From the NCBI GenBank assembly GCA_963813485.1, contig CAWEZE010000020.1, positions 1-64,000 on the forward strand: 64,000 nt of DNA, written 5' to 3'. Positions 18,331 through 27,164 of the stretch are shown one piece after another. Positions within the stretch are counted from its first letter, which is position 1; the number at the start of each line of letters is the position of its first letter. Source of the DNA: DASQUK01 sp963813485 (lineage in GTDB: Bacteria > Actinomycetota > Acidimicrobiia > Acidimicrobiales > VFJN01). Under the pieces are notes generated by a model. The model ran no database searches and was not told where the DNA came from. It worked only from the letters and a program-made list of their open reading frames with translations. Made by a program: the position numbers and the translations under genes.

Positions 18331-18990
18331 TCAGCCCGGCCGGGAGAGCCCCTCGATGGCACCTTGGAGGCGGGTCTGGAGCACGGTCGTGGTCACATCG
18401 CCGCGGCTGCGCTCGAGAACCGCCCGCAACGCGTCGAGCGTCCGGCGCAGCCCGTTGGTCAGCGCGTCGGGGAAGTCGACGACGACCAGCGCGTCGTAGA
18501 CCTCGTCCATGGCGGCCAGCAACGACTCGCCGCGCTCCACCTCGCCCTCCCGCAGGCGATCGAGCAGGTGGCGCCGCAGCTCGCTGGCCGCCTCGGCAAC
18601 GCCCCGCATCCACGCCGACGCGGCCACGTCCAGCTCGGCGGGCGTCGGCACGGGGCCACCGGCAACCAGGGCCGCGACGGCACGGGCCTCGGTGTACTCC
18701 TTCTCGGCGTCGTGGAGGAAGCCGGCGTGCCCGACTGCGGGGAATGGAGACAGCACGTGCTGTGCCTCCCGAAGCGCCGCCTCGGCGCGGTCGGCCAGGG
18801 CTCCGGCGGCCTCGGCATCGAGCCTGTGGATCGCTCGGATGCTCGACCCTGCAGCCCGGATCACGCTGCGGCACGACACCAGCGCGGTCTCGCGTGCCCG
18901 GTTGGCCTCGGCCAGTTCGTCGTCGATGGCCGCGATCGCAACGGCCAGGCTGTCGCGGCGGGCCTCGCGCCCCGCGTCGGATGCTGACAT
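18331..18990 (-). CDS. Translin-family protein
   Basis: 219 residues, mostly helical. The C-terminal half reads VERGESLLAAMDEVYDAL, VVVDFPDALTNGLRRTLDA and LRAVLERSRGDVTTT, matching the conserved core of translin proteins (F/YPDAL--GLRRK-D--R---E--RGD). DAEKEYTEAR at 94-103 corresponds to the EYVEA segment whose acidic residues form the RNase site in TRAX-type subunits; here the acids are Glu98 and Glu101. Eukaryotic translin/TRAX is a nucleic-acid-binding octamer with RNase activity, and archaea have homologues. A bacterial copy is uncommon. It is 14 bases downstream of the membrane-protein gene 19005-19631. The role is unknown; RNA processing is inference. Confidence 0.7.
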   Translation of the reverse strand: MSASDAGREARRDSLAVAIAAIDDELAEANRARETALVSCRSVIRAAGSSIRAIHRLDAEAAGALADRAEAALREAQHVLSPFPAVGHAGFLHDAEKEYTEARAVAALVAGGPVPTPAELDVAASAWMRGVAEAASELRRHLLDRLREGEVERGESLLAAMDEVYDALVVVDFPDALTNGLRRTLDALRAVLERSRGDVTTTVLQTRLQGAIEGLSRPG

Positions 18991-19004
18991 CGTCTGTCGG
19001 CGAG

Positions 19005-19631
19005 CTAACGGGCGGTGCCGGTACCCAGCACCACCACCGCCGGGCGCGGTGCGCGGATCGGGGCCAGGTAGCGCACCTTCTGAAGCCGCTCGACGAGTCG
19101 ACGCTGACGTCGCACCAGGAGCGCCAAGTAGGTCACCAGCAGTCCGCCGACAACGCCCGATCCGATCCACGAGGCGCCGCCGAGCAGGACGGCGGGCGCC
19201 ACGCTGCCAATGGCCACGACGGTCAGGCCGGTGAGGACGTGACGCCGCCGGCGGTACGAGCCGCCGACACGGACGGCCCGCGGGGCCGGGGCCTGCCTCG
19301 ACCCGGTGGACAGCAGCGACCGTCGGCGGGCCAGCTCGTCGCCTTCGGAGAGCCGTCCCAAGCCGACGGCCAGCCCGCTTGCAGCGCGATCGTCGCCGCC
19401 GCCGGCGACCTCGCCGGCCGAGTCGCCGGCGTCGTCGTCCTCGTAGCCGCCGGACGCGTCCGTGTGCACGGGCCGATAGCCGGGAGACGTTCGGGCGAGC
19501 GACCACAGCTGGCGCCGGAAGGCGACCATCGAGGCGGTGGGTTGCGCCTCACGACGGCTCTGCAACCAGGGTGGCAGGAGCACCGCCGCCCAGATCACAC
19601 CAAGAAGCAAGAAAGCAGGCACGGCATCCAC
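19005..19631 (-). CDS. Membrane protein of unknown function
   Basis: 208 residues. An N-terminal segment VPAFLLLGVIWAAVLLPPW is followed by about 110 polar residues with an acidic Gly/Asp patch. Two more segments follow (VLTGLTVVAIGSVAPAVLL and WIGSGVVGGLLVTYLALLV), then a basic tail ending RPAVVVLGTGTAR. The architecture fits actinobacterial division- or envelope-associated proteins of unknown function. It lies upstream of the translin-like gene by 14 bases and downstream of moaC, all on the minus strand. No homologue can be named. Confidence 0.6.
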   Translation of the reverse strand: MDAVPAFLLLGVIWAAVLLPPWLQSRREAQPTASMVAFRRQLWSLARTSPGYRPVHTDASGGYEDDDAGDSAGEVAGGGDDRAASGLAVGLGRLSEGDELARRRSLLSTGSRQAPAPRAVRVGGSYRRRRHVLTGLTVVAIGSVAPAVLLGGASWIGSGVVGGLLVTYLALLVRRQRRLVERLQKVRYLAPIRAPRPAVVVLGTGTAR

Positions 19632-19697
19632 TCCGGGGTCTCGCTGCGACCGTACAGGTCGCCTTCGCGGACGCGGTGGATGCCGTGTGACCTGCGG

Positions 19698-20201
19698 TTA
19701 CAGGCCGAGCTCGGCGTCCATGCCGTCGCTGCGCCTGTAGGTGCCGCTGCGGCCGCCGGTCTTCTCCCAGAGCGCGATGTCGCCGATCGTCATGCCGCGG
19801 TCGACCGACTTGCACATGTCGTAGATCGTGAGACAGGCCACCGAGCAGGCGGTCATCGCCTCCATCTCGACGCCCGTGCGATCGATCGTCTCGACCTGCG
19901 CCTCGACCTCGATGTAGTCGTCCTCGATGCGGAAGTTGACGAGCACGCTGCCCACGAGCAGCGGGTGGCACAGCGGGATCAGCTCGGGCGTGCGCTTGGC
20001 CGCCTGGATGCCGGCCACCCGGGCGACGGCGAGCACGTCGCCCTTGCTGATCGCCCCTCGGGCCACCAGCGACGTGGTCTCGGGCCGCATGTGCACCCGC
20101 CCTCGCACCACGGCTCGGCGGTGGGTCGGCTCCTTGGGCGTGACATCGACCATCCGGGCTCTGCCCAGTGGGTCGAGATGGGTGAGCCCCCGGTCGGACA
20201 T
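19698..20201 (-). CDS. moaC: Cyclic pyranopterin monophosphate synthase MoaC
   Basis: 167 residues. Converts the MoaA product into cyclic pyranopterin monophosphate in molybdenum-cofactor synthesis. Diagnostic segments: LIPLCHPLLVGSVLVNF, GVEMEAMTACSVACLTIYDM and CKSVDRGMTIGDIALWEKTGG, which form the active site at the subunit interface. The ATG 20201 start is supported by a -10 box (TAGTGT) seven bases upstream. It lies 71 bases downstream of moaA but has its own promoter signal, so it is probably both co-transcribed and independently expressed. Confidence 0.93.
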   Translation of the reverse strand: MSDRGLTHLDPLGRARMVDVTPKEPTHRRAVVRGRVHMRPETTSLVARGAISKGDVLAVARVAGIQAAKRTPELIPLCHPLLVGSVLVNFRIEDDYIEVEAQVETIDRTGVEMEAMTACSVACLTIYDMCKSVDRGMTIGDIALWEKTGGRSGTYRRSDGMDAELGL

Positions 20202-20208
20202 GGGCCCC

Positions 20209-20214
20209 ACACTA
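20209..20214 (-). promoter_or_regulatory. -10 box of moaC (leaderless-type)
   Basis: TAGTGT on the minus strand, seven bases before the moaC ATG; no ribosome site intervenes. Confidence 0.5.
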
Positions 20215-20272
20215 GTGGTCCCAGCAGGGACGACGTTCATCCCCCGCCGCCGACTGGAGCGGCGGGCTGCCG

Positions 20273-21259
<987 letters not shown>

Positions 21260-21265
21260 TCATCC

Positions 21266-21271
21266 ACGCTA
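21266..21271 (-). promoter_or_regulatory. -10 box of moaA (leaderless-type)
   Basis: TAGCGT on the minus strand, six bases before the moaA ATG. Confidence 0.5.
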
Positions 21272-21297
21272 GTGCCACGGGCCCCGGTCCCCGCCCT

Positions 21298-22551
21298 TCA
21301 GGCCCATTCCTGTGTCGGTGGCTCCTCCAGGAGGATGACCTCCACCTGGCCGCCGAGCCGCACGCCGTCGCCATCGGGCACCACCGCCAGGGCGTTGGCC
21401 CGGGCCATCGCCGCCAGCTGGTGGGAACCCTGGCCACCCGACGAGCGCACGTGAAGGACCCCCCGTTCGCCGGCCGTCGCCACCACGCGCACCAGGTGGA
21501 CCTTGCCGTCAGGCCGGCGGGACAGCGCCTCGTCGGCGGTCGCCGCCAGCCGCGGCCGGTGGAGCCGCGGATGCGGTTGCCCGCCGAGCCGGCGCAGCCC
21601 GGGGCGGGCGAACAGCTCGAAGCTCACGAGCGACGACACGGGGTTGCCGGGGAGGCCGAAGACCGGCACGTGCCGCCGTCCGCCGTCTCCGGCCCGGATC
21701 ACCCCGAATGCCAATGGCTTGGCCGGACGGATCGCCACCTGCATCCAGCGCATCTTGCCGATGCGATCCAGGACGACCTTGACGAGGTCGATGTCGCCCA
21801 TCGACACCCCGCCACTGGTGAGGACCGCATCGCACGTGGCGGCGCCCCGCTCCAGGCCCGCGGTGATGGCGGCCTCGTCGTCGGCAACCCGGCCCAGGTC
21901 GACGGCGTCGAATCCGCCCTGGGCCACGAGCGCCAGCAGCGCCGGGCGGTTGCTGTCGCGAATCTGCCCCGGCCGCAGGGGGCCCGGGCCGACCACCAGC
22001 TCGTCGCCGGTGGACATCACGCCCGCCCGGGGCCGAGGGTGCGCTTCGACCTCGTCGATGCCCAGGGATGCGAGCACACCGAGTCGGGCCGGTGTCAGCT
22101 CGTCGCCCGCGCCGAACACCCGCTGGCCGGCGTGGAGGTCCTCCCCCACCGCCCGCACGTGGTTTCCGGGATCGACCGACACCTGGATCTCGACGGCCTT
22201 GCCGCCGTCGCGCCGCTCGGTCCGCTCCACCATCACCACGGCATCCGCGCCCTCGGGCATCGGCGCCCCGGTGAAGATCCGCATGGCCTCGCCGGCCCGG
22301 AGGGCGCGGGGAGCCGGGTGGCCGGCCGCCACCTCCGCCACCACCGGCAGGGTCGCCGGCACGACAGCCACGTCGACGGCCCGCAGCGCGTAGCCGTCCA
22401 TGGCCGTGTTCGCGAACGACGGCACCGGGTCCCGGGCGACGACGTCCGCCGCCAGCACGCATCCCACGGCGTCGGCGGTCGGCATCCGCACCGGCGGCAG
22501 CGGCGGGCAGCCGGCGAGGACGTGGGCGATGGCGTCGGCGAGCGGGATCAT
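21298..22551 (-). CDS. moeA: Molybdopterin molybdotransferase MoeA
   Basis: 417 residues. Inserts molybdenum into adenylylated molybdopterin. Landmarks in order: PSFANTAMDGYALRA, IFTGAPMPEGADAVVMVE, RPRAGVMSTGDELV, a MogA-like central domain with DAVLTSGGVSMGD, and FGLPGNPVSSLVSFELF. The final domain (about residues 340-417) carries VHLVRV and GSHQLAAMARANALAV. It lies downstream of galU by 65 bases, with a perfect inverted repeat in the gap, and upstream of moaA by 38 bases. Together with moaC/moaA it supports the molybdopterin oxidoreductase at 56.6 kb. Confidence 0.94.
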   Translation of the reverse strand: MIPLADAIAHVLAGCPPLPPVRMPTADAVGCVLAADVVARDPVPSFANTAMDGYALRAVDVAVVPATLPVVAEVAAGHPAPRALRAGEAMRIFTGAPMPEGADAVVMVERTERRDGGKAVEIQVSVDPGNHVRAVGEDLHAGQRVFGAGDELTPARLGVLASLGIDEVEAHPRPRAGVMSTGDELVVGPGPLRPGQIRDSNRPALLALVAQGGFDAVDLGRVADDEAAITAGLERGAATCDAVLTSGGVSMGDIDLVKVVLDRIGKMRWMQVAIRPAKPLAFGVIRAGDGGRRHVPVFGLPGNPVSSLVSFELFARPGLRRLGGQPHPRLHRPRLAATADEALSRRPDGKVHLVRVVATAGERGVLHVRSSGGQGSHQLAAMARANALAVVPDGDGVRLGGQVEVILLEEPPTQEWA

Positions 22552-22560
22552 CGCGCCCGC

Positions 22561-22620
22561 CTAGTGTCCCGTCAGCCTGGACCGGCGATTTCGCGGCGGA
22601 ACGGGCTGACGGGACACTAG
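22561..22620. repeat. 60-base element with perfect 17-base inverted repeats
   Basis: CTAGTGTCCCGTCAGCC at 22561-22577 is matched exactly in inverted form by 22604-22620, around a 26-base spacer. The right end supplies the galU stop codon (TAG, 22619-22617 on the minus strand). It could be a galU terminator or a small insertion-derived element. There is no T-tract. Confidence 0.75.
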
Positions 22621-23498
22621 ACGAGCCCCCGGCGGCGTACCGTGTCGGCGAGGTAGGACGCGAACTCGGGACCGAGGTCCTCGCGGTCGAGCGCCAGCTC
22701 CACGGTGGCCCGCAGGTAGTCGAGCTTCTTGCCGATGTCGAAGCGCCCGTGTTCGAACACGAACCCGTACACCGGCTGGTCCTCCAACAGGATCGCAATG
22801 GCGTCGGTGAGCTGGATCTCGCCACCCACGCCCGGTTTTGTGCGGTCGAGGGCCTCGAAGATCTCGGGCGTGAACACGTACCGGCCGACCACGGCCAGGT
22901 CGGACGGGGCGTCCGCGGGCGCAGGCTTCTCGACGATGCCTCGCAGCCGCACGAGCCCGTCGTCCGCCGGCTCGGCGTCGACACAGCCGTACGAGGAGAT
23001 CTCCTCGATCGGGAACCGCTTGACGGCGATGATCGAGCTCCCCGTCTGCTGGTGGGCGGCGATCATCTGCTCGAGCACCCGGAAGCGCTCGTCCATGATG
23101 TCGTCACCGAGCATCACGGCGAACGGATGGTCGCCGACGTGCTTGCGGGCCACCCACACGGCGTGACCCAGCCCCAGGGCCTCACCCTGCCTGACGTAGT
23201 GGATGTCGGCGAGCTCGGCCAGGCGCCGGATCTCCTCGAGCTCCTCCAGCTTTCCGGCGGCGTCCAGCGACGCCTCGAGCTCGATGGAGCGATCGAAGTG
23301 GTCCTCCAGGCTGCGCTTGCCCCGGCCCGTGATGATCAGGATGTCGTCGATGCCTGCTCGTACCGCCTCCTCGACCACGTACTGGATCGCCGGGCGGTCG
23401 ACGACCGGCAGCATCTCCTTTGGCTGCGCCTTGGTCGCAGGTAGGAAGCGGGTGCCCAGCCCAGCCGCGGGGACGACTGCCTTCCGAACGCTCGTCAT
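22617..23498 (-). CDS. galU: UTP--glucose-1-phosphate uridylyltransferase GalU
   Basis: 293 residues, cytoplasmic. Makes UDP-glucose from UTP and glucose-1-phosphate for cell-surface polysaccharide and glycolipid synthesis. It begins KAVVPAAGLGTRFLPATKAQ, the nucleotide-binding signature. AVMLGDDIMDE holds the metal-binding aspartates, RLRGIVEKPAPADAPSDLAV the conserved EKP, and GVGGEIQLTDAI the substrate loop. Length is normal. The ATG is preceded by TAGCGT at seven bases. It lies between plsY and moeA on the same strand; this neighbourhood with moeA is common in actinobacteria. Confidence 0.95.
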   Translation of the reverse strand: MTSVRKAVVPAAGLGTRFLPATKAQPKEMLPVVDRPAIQYVVEEAVRAGIDDILIITGRGKRSLEDHFDRSIELEASLDAAGKLEELEEIRRLAELADIHYVRQGEALGLGHAVWVARKHVGDHPFAVMLGDDIMDERFRVLEQMIAAHQQTGSSIIAVKRFPIEEISSYGCVDAEPADDGLVRLRGIVEKPAPADAPSDLAVVGRYVFTPEIFEALDRTKPGVGGEIQLTDAIAILLEDQPVYGFVFEHGRFDIGKKLDYLRATVELALDREDLGPEFASYLADTVRRRGLV

Positions 23499-23505
23499 CG
23501 TGCGA

Positions 23506-23511
23506 ACGCTA
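23506..23511 (-). promoter_or_regulatory. -10 box of galU (leaderless-type)
   Basis: TAGCGT on the minus strand, seven bases before the galU ATG. Confidence 0.5.
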
Positions 23512-23540
23512 GTGGACCCTCGCGGAGCGCCCGCTCTGGG

Positions 23541-24164
23541 TCACGCCGCCGTGCCCAGATGGGGCTCCTCGCCGCGCCACAGCCGCCCGATGTTGGCCCG
23601 GTGGCGGGCGATCACGATGACGGCACACCCGGCCAGCGCCGCCACCTCGCGTCCCGGCGCCCCGAGCGCGCCGGCGGCCGCCGGGAGGACGGCCACGGCG
23701 GCGATCGAGCCCAGCGACACGGTGCGGCTGATCGCCGTCACCACGCCGAACGCCGCCGCCGACACCAGCGCGGCGAGCGGGAACAGCACCAGCGCCATGC
23801 CGGCGCCGGTGGCGACGCCCTTGCCGCCCCGGGAGGGACGCGTGAGTGGGGCGACGTGGCCCACCACGGCTGCGACGCCGCACGCCACCCCTAGCCCATG
23901 GCCACCCACGGCCCAGCCCAGCCCGGCGGCCGCCGCCCCCTTGACCAGGTCGCCCACCAGGGTCAGCACGCCGGCTCCGCGCCCGGCCGTGCGATACACG
24001 TTGGTGGCTCCAGGATTGCCCGACCCGGCGGCGGTCGGGTCGAGGCCCCGACGCCGGGTCGCCAGCCAGGCGCTCGGGAACGTCCCCAGGATGTAGGCGC
24101 CGGCGACGCAGGCCGCCGCAACGCCCACGGACGCGGTGGCGACGAGGGGCGAGAGCACGCTCAC
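23541..24164 (-). CDS. plsY: Acyl-phosphate glycerol-3-phosphate acyltransferase PlsY
   Basis: 207 residues, integral membrane. Transfers an acyl group from acyl-phosphate to glycerol-3-phosphate, first step of phospholipid synthesis. Three family motifs: AYILGTFPSAWLATR, GSGNPGATNVYR, and VAPLTRPSRGGKGVATGAG (the GGKGVAT glycine loop). Five hydrophobic segments fit the known topology. Start GTG at 24164, with TACGAT nine bases upstream. The gap to galU is 42 bases on the same strand, but galU has its own -10 box. Divergent from fmdB, sharing a region that contains a CIRCE site. Confidence 0.9.
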   Translation of the reverse strand: MSVLSPLVATASVGVAAACVAGAYILGTFPSAWLATRRRGLDPTAAGSGNPGATNVYRTAGRGAGVLTLVGDLVKGAAAAGLGWAVGGHGLGVACGVAAVVGHVAPLTRPSRGGKGVATGAGMALVLFPLAALVSAAAFGVVTAISRTVSLGSIAAVAVLPAAAGALGAPGREVAALAGCAVIVIARHRANIGRLWRGEEPHLGTAA

Positions 24165-24197
24165 GACGCGGCGATCGTACCGGTCGGCGCGCTAGCC

Positions 24198-24224
24198 TTG
24201 GCACTCTCAAGTCGCGAGTGCTAA
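24198..24224 (+). promoter_or_regulatory. CIRCE element (HrcA operator)
   Basis: TTGGCACTC - 9 bases - GAGTGCTAA. The consensus is TTAGCACTC-N9-GAGTGCTAA, so one base differs. HrcA represses heat-shock genes through this site. It lies 66 bases before the fmdB ATG, and its left arm reads TTGGCA, so it overlaps a possible -35/-10 pair (TTGGCA and the CTAATC region). Confidence 0.85.
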
Positions 24225-24254
24225 TCGACAACCCGGCCAATCGACAACCCGGCC
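24223..24254 (+). repeat. Two tandem 16-base repeats after the CIRCE site
   Basis: AATCGACAACCCGGCC occurs twice head-to-tail, the first copy starting in the last two bases of the CIRCE arm. It sits in the fmdB leader. It may be a simple duplication or a second binding site. Confidence 0.8.
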
Positions 24255-24290
24255 CCAGCGGTCGAGCACCCGAGTCCCTGCGGAGTCCAC

Positions 24291-24671
24291 ATGCCAACGT
24301 ACGAGTACCGCTGCCGGAGCTGCGGCGAGCCGCTCGAGGTCGTCCAGTCGTTCACCGACGACCCGCTGACCGAGTGCCCCGCGTGCGGGGGCGAGTTGCG
24401 CAAGGTGTTCCAGTCCGTCGGCATCGCCTTCAAGGGCTCGGGCTTCTACAAGACCGACAGCCGGACGGCGGCCAAGTCCTCCTCGTCATCTTCGGGCTCG
24501 GGGTCGGAATCCTCGGGCTCGTCAGACTCGAAGGCGACGTCCTCGGGCTCGAACGGCGATGGTGGCTCGAGCGACGGCGCCAAGTCCTCGCCGTCGTCTT
24601 CGTCATCGTCGTCCTCGCCTTCGTCATCGTCTTCCTCCTCGTCGTCGACCGCGGCCGCCAGCGGCCCGTGA
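24291..24671 (+). CDS. FmdB-family zinc-ribbon protein with serine-rich tail
   Basis: 126 residues. The first 60 form a zinc ribbon: MPTYEYRCRSCGEPLEVVQ and TECPACGGELRKVF give two CxxC knuckles, then GSGFYKTDSR. The remaining 60 residues are almost all Ser, Gly, Asp and Lys, a disordered tail commonly seen in actinobacterial FmdB proteins. FmdB proteins are proposed regulators, but their role is unproven. GGAG precedes the ATG by six bases. The stop overlaps the GTG of the MTAP gene (GTGA), showing translational coupling. A CIRCE site upstream suggests HrcA control. Confidence 0.88.
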   Translation: MPTYEYRCRSCGEPLEVVQSFTDDPLTECPACGGELRKVFQSVGIAFKGSGFYKTDSRTAAKSSSSSSGSGSESSGSSDSKATSSGSNGDGGSSDGAKSSPSSSSSSSSPSSSSSSSSSTAAASGP

Positions 24672-25477
24672 CCGGGGCTCCGGCGACGGCGCGCCGCGCC
24701 GACGTCGGCGTCTACGGGGGCTCCGGCCTCTACTCGCTGCTCGAGGGCGTCGACGAGGTAGCACCCGACACGCCGTTCGGCCCGACCTCCGCGCCGCTGA
24801 CGATCGGCTCGGTGGGCTCCCGCAGGGTGGCGTTCCTCCCCCGGCACGGCCGCGACCACTCGCTGCCGCCGCATCGGGTCCCCTACCGGGCCAACGCCTG
24901 GGCGCTTTGGCAGCTGGGCGTGCGGGCGGTGTTCGCGCCGTGCGCCTCGGGATCGCTGCAGCCCGAGATCCGTCGGGGTGACTTCGTGGTCGTCGACCAG
25001 ATCGTCGATCGCACCTACGGCCGCGACGCCACCTTCCACGACGGCCCCGGCACACCTGCCGGACTGGCGCCCGTCGATCATGTGAGCTTCGCGGTCCCCT
25101 ACGACGCCCGCCTGCGCGCCGCCGCCGTCGAGGCGTGCCGGGCCGAAGGGGTCGCCGTCCACGACGGCGGGACGGTCGTGGTGATCAACGGACCCCGCTT
25201 CTCGACCAAGGCCGAGTCGCGGTGGTACGCGGCCCAGGGCTGGCAGGTCGTCAACATGACCCAGATGCCCGAGGCGGTGCTTGCGGCCGAAGCCCACATC
25301 CCGTACGCGGCCATCGCCCTCATCACCGACTACGACGTGGGGCTCGAGGGGACCCCGGGCATCGAGCCGGTGACGATGGACGAGGTGTTCGTCATGCTCG
25401 AACGCAACGCCGAGGTGGTGCGCAAGGTGTTGTTCCGGGCGATCGAGCTGCTTCCCGACGAACTCTTCACCGAGTAG
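24668..25477 (+). CDS. S-methyl-5'-thioadenosine phosphorylase / purine phosphorylase
   Basis: 269 residues. Phosphorolyses methylthioadenosine to adenine and methylthioribose-1-phosphate, or a related purine nucleoside. Landmarks: VGVYGGSGLYSLLEG, FLPRHGRDHSLPPHRVPYR (phosphate-binding H and R), INGPRFSTKAESRWY and VNMTQMPEAVLAAEAHIPYA, then ALITDYDVG (base-binding DYD). The last blocks match MTAP rather than the inosine/guanosine enzymes. The GTG start overlaps the fmdB stop by four bases, so the pair is one operon under the CIRCE-bearing promoter. Strictly, MTA versus 5'-deoxyinosine or guanosine cannot be decided by eye. Confidence 0.88.
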   Translation: MTGAPATARRADVGVYGGSGLYSLLEGVDEVAPDTPFGPTSAPLTIGSVGSRRVAFLPRHGRDHSLPPHRVPYRANAWALWQLGVRAVFAPCASGSLQPEIRRGDFVVVDQIVDRTYGRDATFHDGPGTPAGLAPVDHVSFAVPYDARLRAAAVEACRAEGVAVHDGGTVVVINGPRFSTKAESRWYAAQGWQVVNMTQMPEAVLAAEAHIPYAAIALITDYDVGLEGTPGIEPVTMDEVFVMLERNAEVVRKVLFRAIELLPDELFTE

Positions 25478-25579
25478 CCGCCCGGACCCTTCGGGGCACG
25501 ATCGGCCCCCGACCCCGCCGCGCTAGCGTGCACCCCGGCTTCCCCCTGTTCCTGCCGACCCCTCGTTCCGGAGGAAGCC

Positions 25580-26233
25580 GTGTCCTCTCCCGTGTTGCTC
25601 GGCGTACGCGCCCGGCGAGCCCTCGCCCGGACGGTCGTCCGCCGGGCGGTGGTGCTTGGGCTCGCCATCGTCACCGGGTTGGTCGTCATCACGCTGGTCT
25701 CCTCGGCCGAGGCCGCGCGCCAACGTTGGGGCCGCGCCCGGCCGGTGGCGGTCGCCACCCGCGACCTGGCCCCCGGCGACGTCATCGACGCCTCGACGGT
25801 CGAGGTGCGCCGCTTGCCCGAGGCGGCGGTGACCCCCGGCGCCCTGGCGGAGCCGCCGTCGGGCTCGGTGGTGCGCCAACCGGTGGCCGCCGGCGAGCCT
25901 CTCGTGGCCGAACGGCTGGCACCCGAGGGCCTGACGGGCGTGGCCGCGCTCGTGCCGAGCGGGCACCGGGCGGTGGCAATCCCGATCGGCCCGCTGGCCG
26001 CCCCGCCGCTCACGATCGGCGACCTCGTCGACGTGCTGGCCGTCGTTCCCCTGGTGGCTGAGGGCCAGCCGCGTCGGTCGGGGGACGAGCCCTCGTTCCC
26101 GCTGGTCGAGGCGGCCGTGGTGGTCGACGTGGGCGAGCAGTCGATCGCGATCGCCGTTCCCGAGGCGGACGCACCCCGGGTGGCGTGGGTGCTCACCAGC
26201 GGGTCGGTCGTGCTCGCGCTGGCCGGCGCCTGA
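25580..26233 (+). CDS. SAF-domain protein (CpaB/RcpC-like)
   Basis: 217 residues. A basic N-terminus leads to one membrane helix (AVVLGLAIVTGLVVITLVSS), then an extracytoplasmic SAF domain: RPVAVATRDLAPGDVIDAST, VVRQPVAAGEPLVAERL and AVAIPIGPLAAPPLTIGDLV. SAF domains occur in flagellar and pilus assembly proteins (FlgA, CpaB/RcpC). Actinobacteria keep this gene next to fmdB and a purine phosphorylase without pilus genes, as here. Start GTG 25580, 102 bases after the MTAP stop. Its TGA is immediately followed by the opposite-strand uppP stop (TGATCA). Confidence 0.75.
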   Translation: MSSPVLLGVRARRALARTVVRRAVVLGLAIVTGLVVITLVSSAEAARQRWGRARPVAVATRDLAPGDVIDASTVEVRRLPEAAVTPGALAEPPSGSVVRQPVAAGEPLVAERLAPEGLTGVAALVPSGHRAVAIPIGPLAAPPLTIGDLVDVLAVVPLVAEGQPRRSGDEPSFPLVEAAVVVDVGEQSIAIAVPEADAPRVAWVLTSGSVVLALAGA

Positions 26234-27052
26234 TCAACGGAACGAGCTGGCGAGGATCAGCAGGATGAGGACCCCGAGGACGATGCGGTAGACGACGAAC
26301 GGCAGGAACGAATGGGTGCGGATCAGCTTCAGCGTGCCCCAAACGGCGATGTAGCCGGTGATGCCCGAGGCGACGATCCCCCAGATGAAGGGCGCCCGGA
26401 AGTCCGCCGGGATTCCGCCCTCGCTCGACACGTCGAACCACTTGAAGACGATGGCCCCGAACGTGATGGGCAGGCTCATGAGGAAAGCGAAGCGGGCGGC
26501 ACCGTCGCGCCCGAGGCCCGAGAACCGGCCGACGGTGATGGTCACGCCCGAGCGCGACAGCCCGGGCTGGAGGGCGAGGGATTGCGCCGCGCCCATCAGC
26601 AGCGCGTCGCGCAGTCCCACCTCGTCGATGGTCCGCTTGCCCCGCACGCCGTCGGCCCATGCCAGCGCCAGGGCCCCGACGATCATCATCACGGCGATGA
26701 GCCAGATCTGGCCGGTGTTCTCCTCGATGGTGTCGGCCAGCAGCGCGCCGGTGATCGCCGCCGGCACGGCCGAGAGCGCGATCAGCCAGGCGAGCCGGCC
26801 GTCCTTAGAGCGCGGGGTTCGCACGGCCGCCCGGGACAGGCGCACGATGTCGTGGCGGAAGTAGGCGGCGGCCCCGCCCAGCGTGCCCAGGTGGAGTGCC
26901 ACGTCGAAGGTCTTCTGCAGCGACTCGTTGCCGGCGAAGTCGTCCCAGCCGAACAGCCACGGAACCACGATGAGGTGGCCCGACGAGGAGATCGGAAGGT
27001 ACTCGGAGAGTCCCTGGGTGATGCCCAGGACGATGGCGTGGAGGATCGACAC
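26234..27052 (-). CDS. uppP: Undecaprenyl-diphosphatase UppP (BacA)
   Basis: 272 residues with about eight membrane segments. Recycles undecaprenyl pyrophosphate to the monophosphate carrier for peptidoglycan. The two catalytic regions are seen: LSEYLPISSSGHLIVV (glutamate-rich EYLPISSSGH) and ALQPGLSRSGVTITVGRF (PGxSRSG). Length matches the family. The GTG start at 27052 is preceded by CGATAAAC, without a clear ribosome site. It is separated from the upstream pmbA gene on the same strand by 201 bases that hold two repeated hairpins. Confidence 0.94.
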   Translation of the reverse strand: MSILHAIVLGITQGLSEYLPISSSGHLIVVPWLFGWDDFAGNESLQKTFDVALHLGTLGGAAAYFRHDIVRLSRAAVRTPRSKDGRLAWLIALSAVPAAITGALLADTIEENTGQIWLIAVMMIVGALALAWADGVRGKRTIDEVGLRDALLMGAAQSLALQPGLSRSGVTITVGRFSGLGRDGAARFAFLMSLPITFGAIVFKWFDVSSEGGIPADFRAPFIWGIVASGITGYIAVWGTLKLIRTHSFLPFVVYRIVLGVLILLILASSFR

Positions 27053-27164
27053 GTTTATCGGTGGTGAGGGCCCGCACCCAGACTGGCTCGAATCTTCGGA
27101 AGCGCACGATGCTCACCGACCGGGGACCCTCCCCGCAACCCGCGCTCCCCGATTGCGACTCAGA

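Noticed and set aside
21260..21297. Molybdenum-cofactor riboswitch before moaA
   Set aside because: The -10 box lies six bases before the start codon and moeA ends 38 bases upstream, leaving no space for an aptamer.
24291..24671. Serine-rich region of fmdB as a microsatellite or assembly artefact
   Set aside because: The reading frame is maintained, the stop couples to the next gene, and a disordered polar tail is normal in actinobacterial FmdB proteins.
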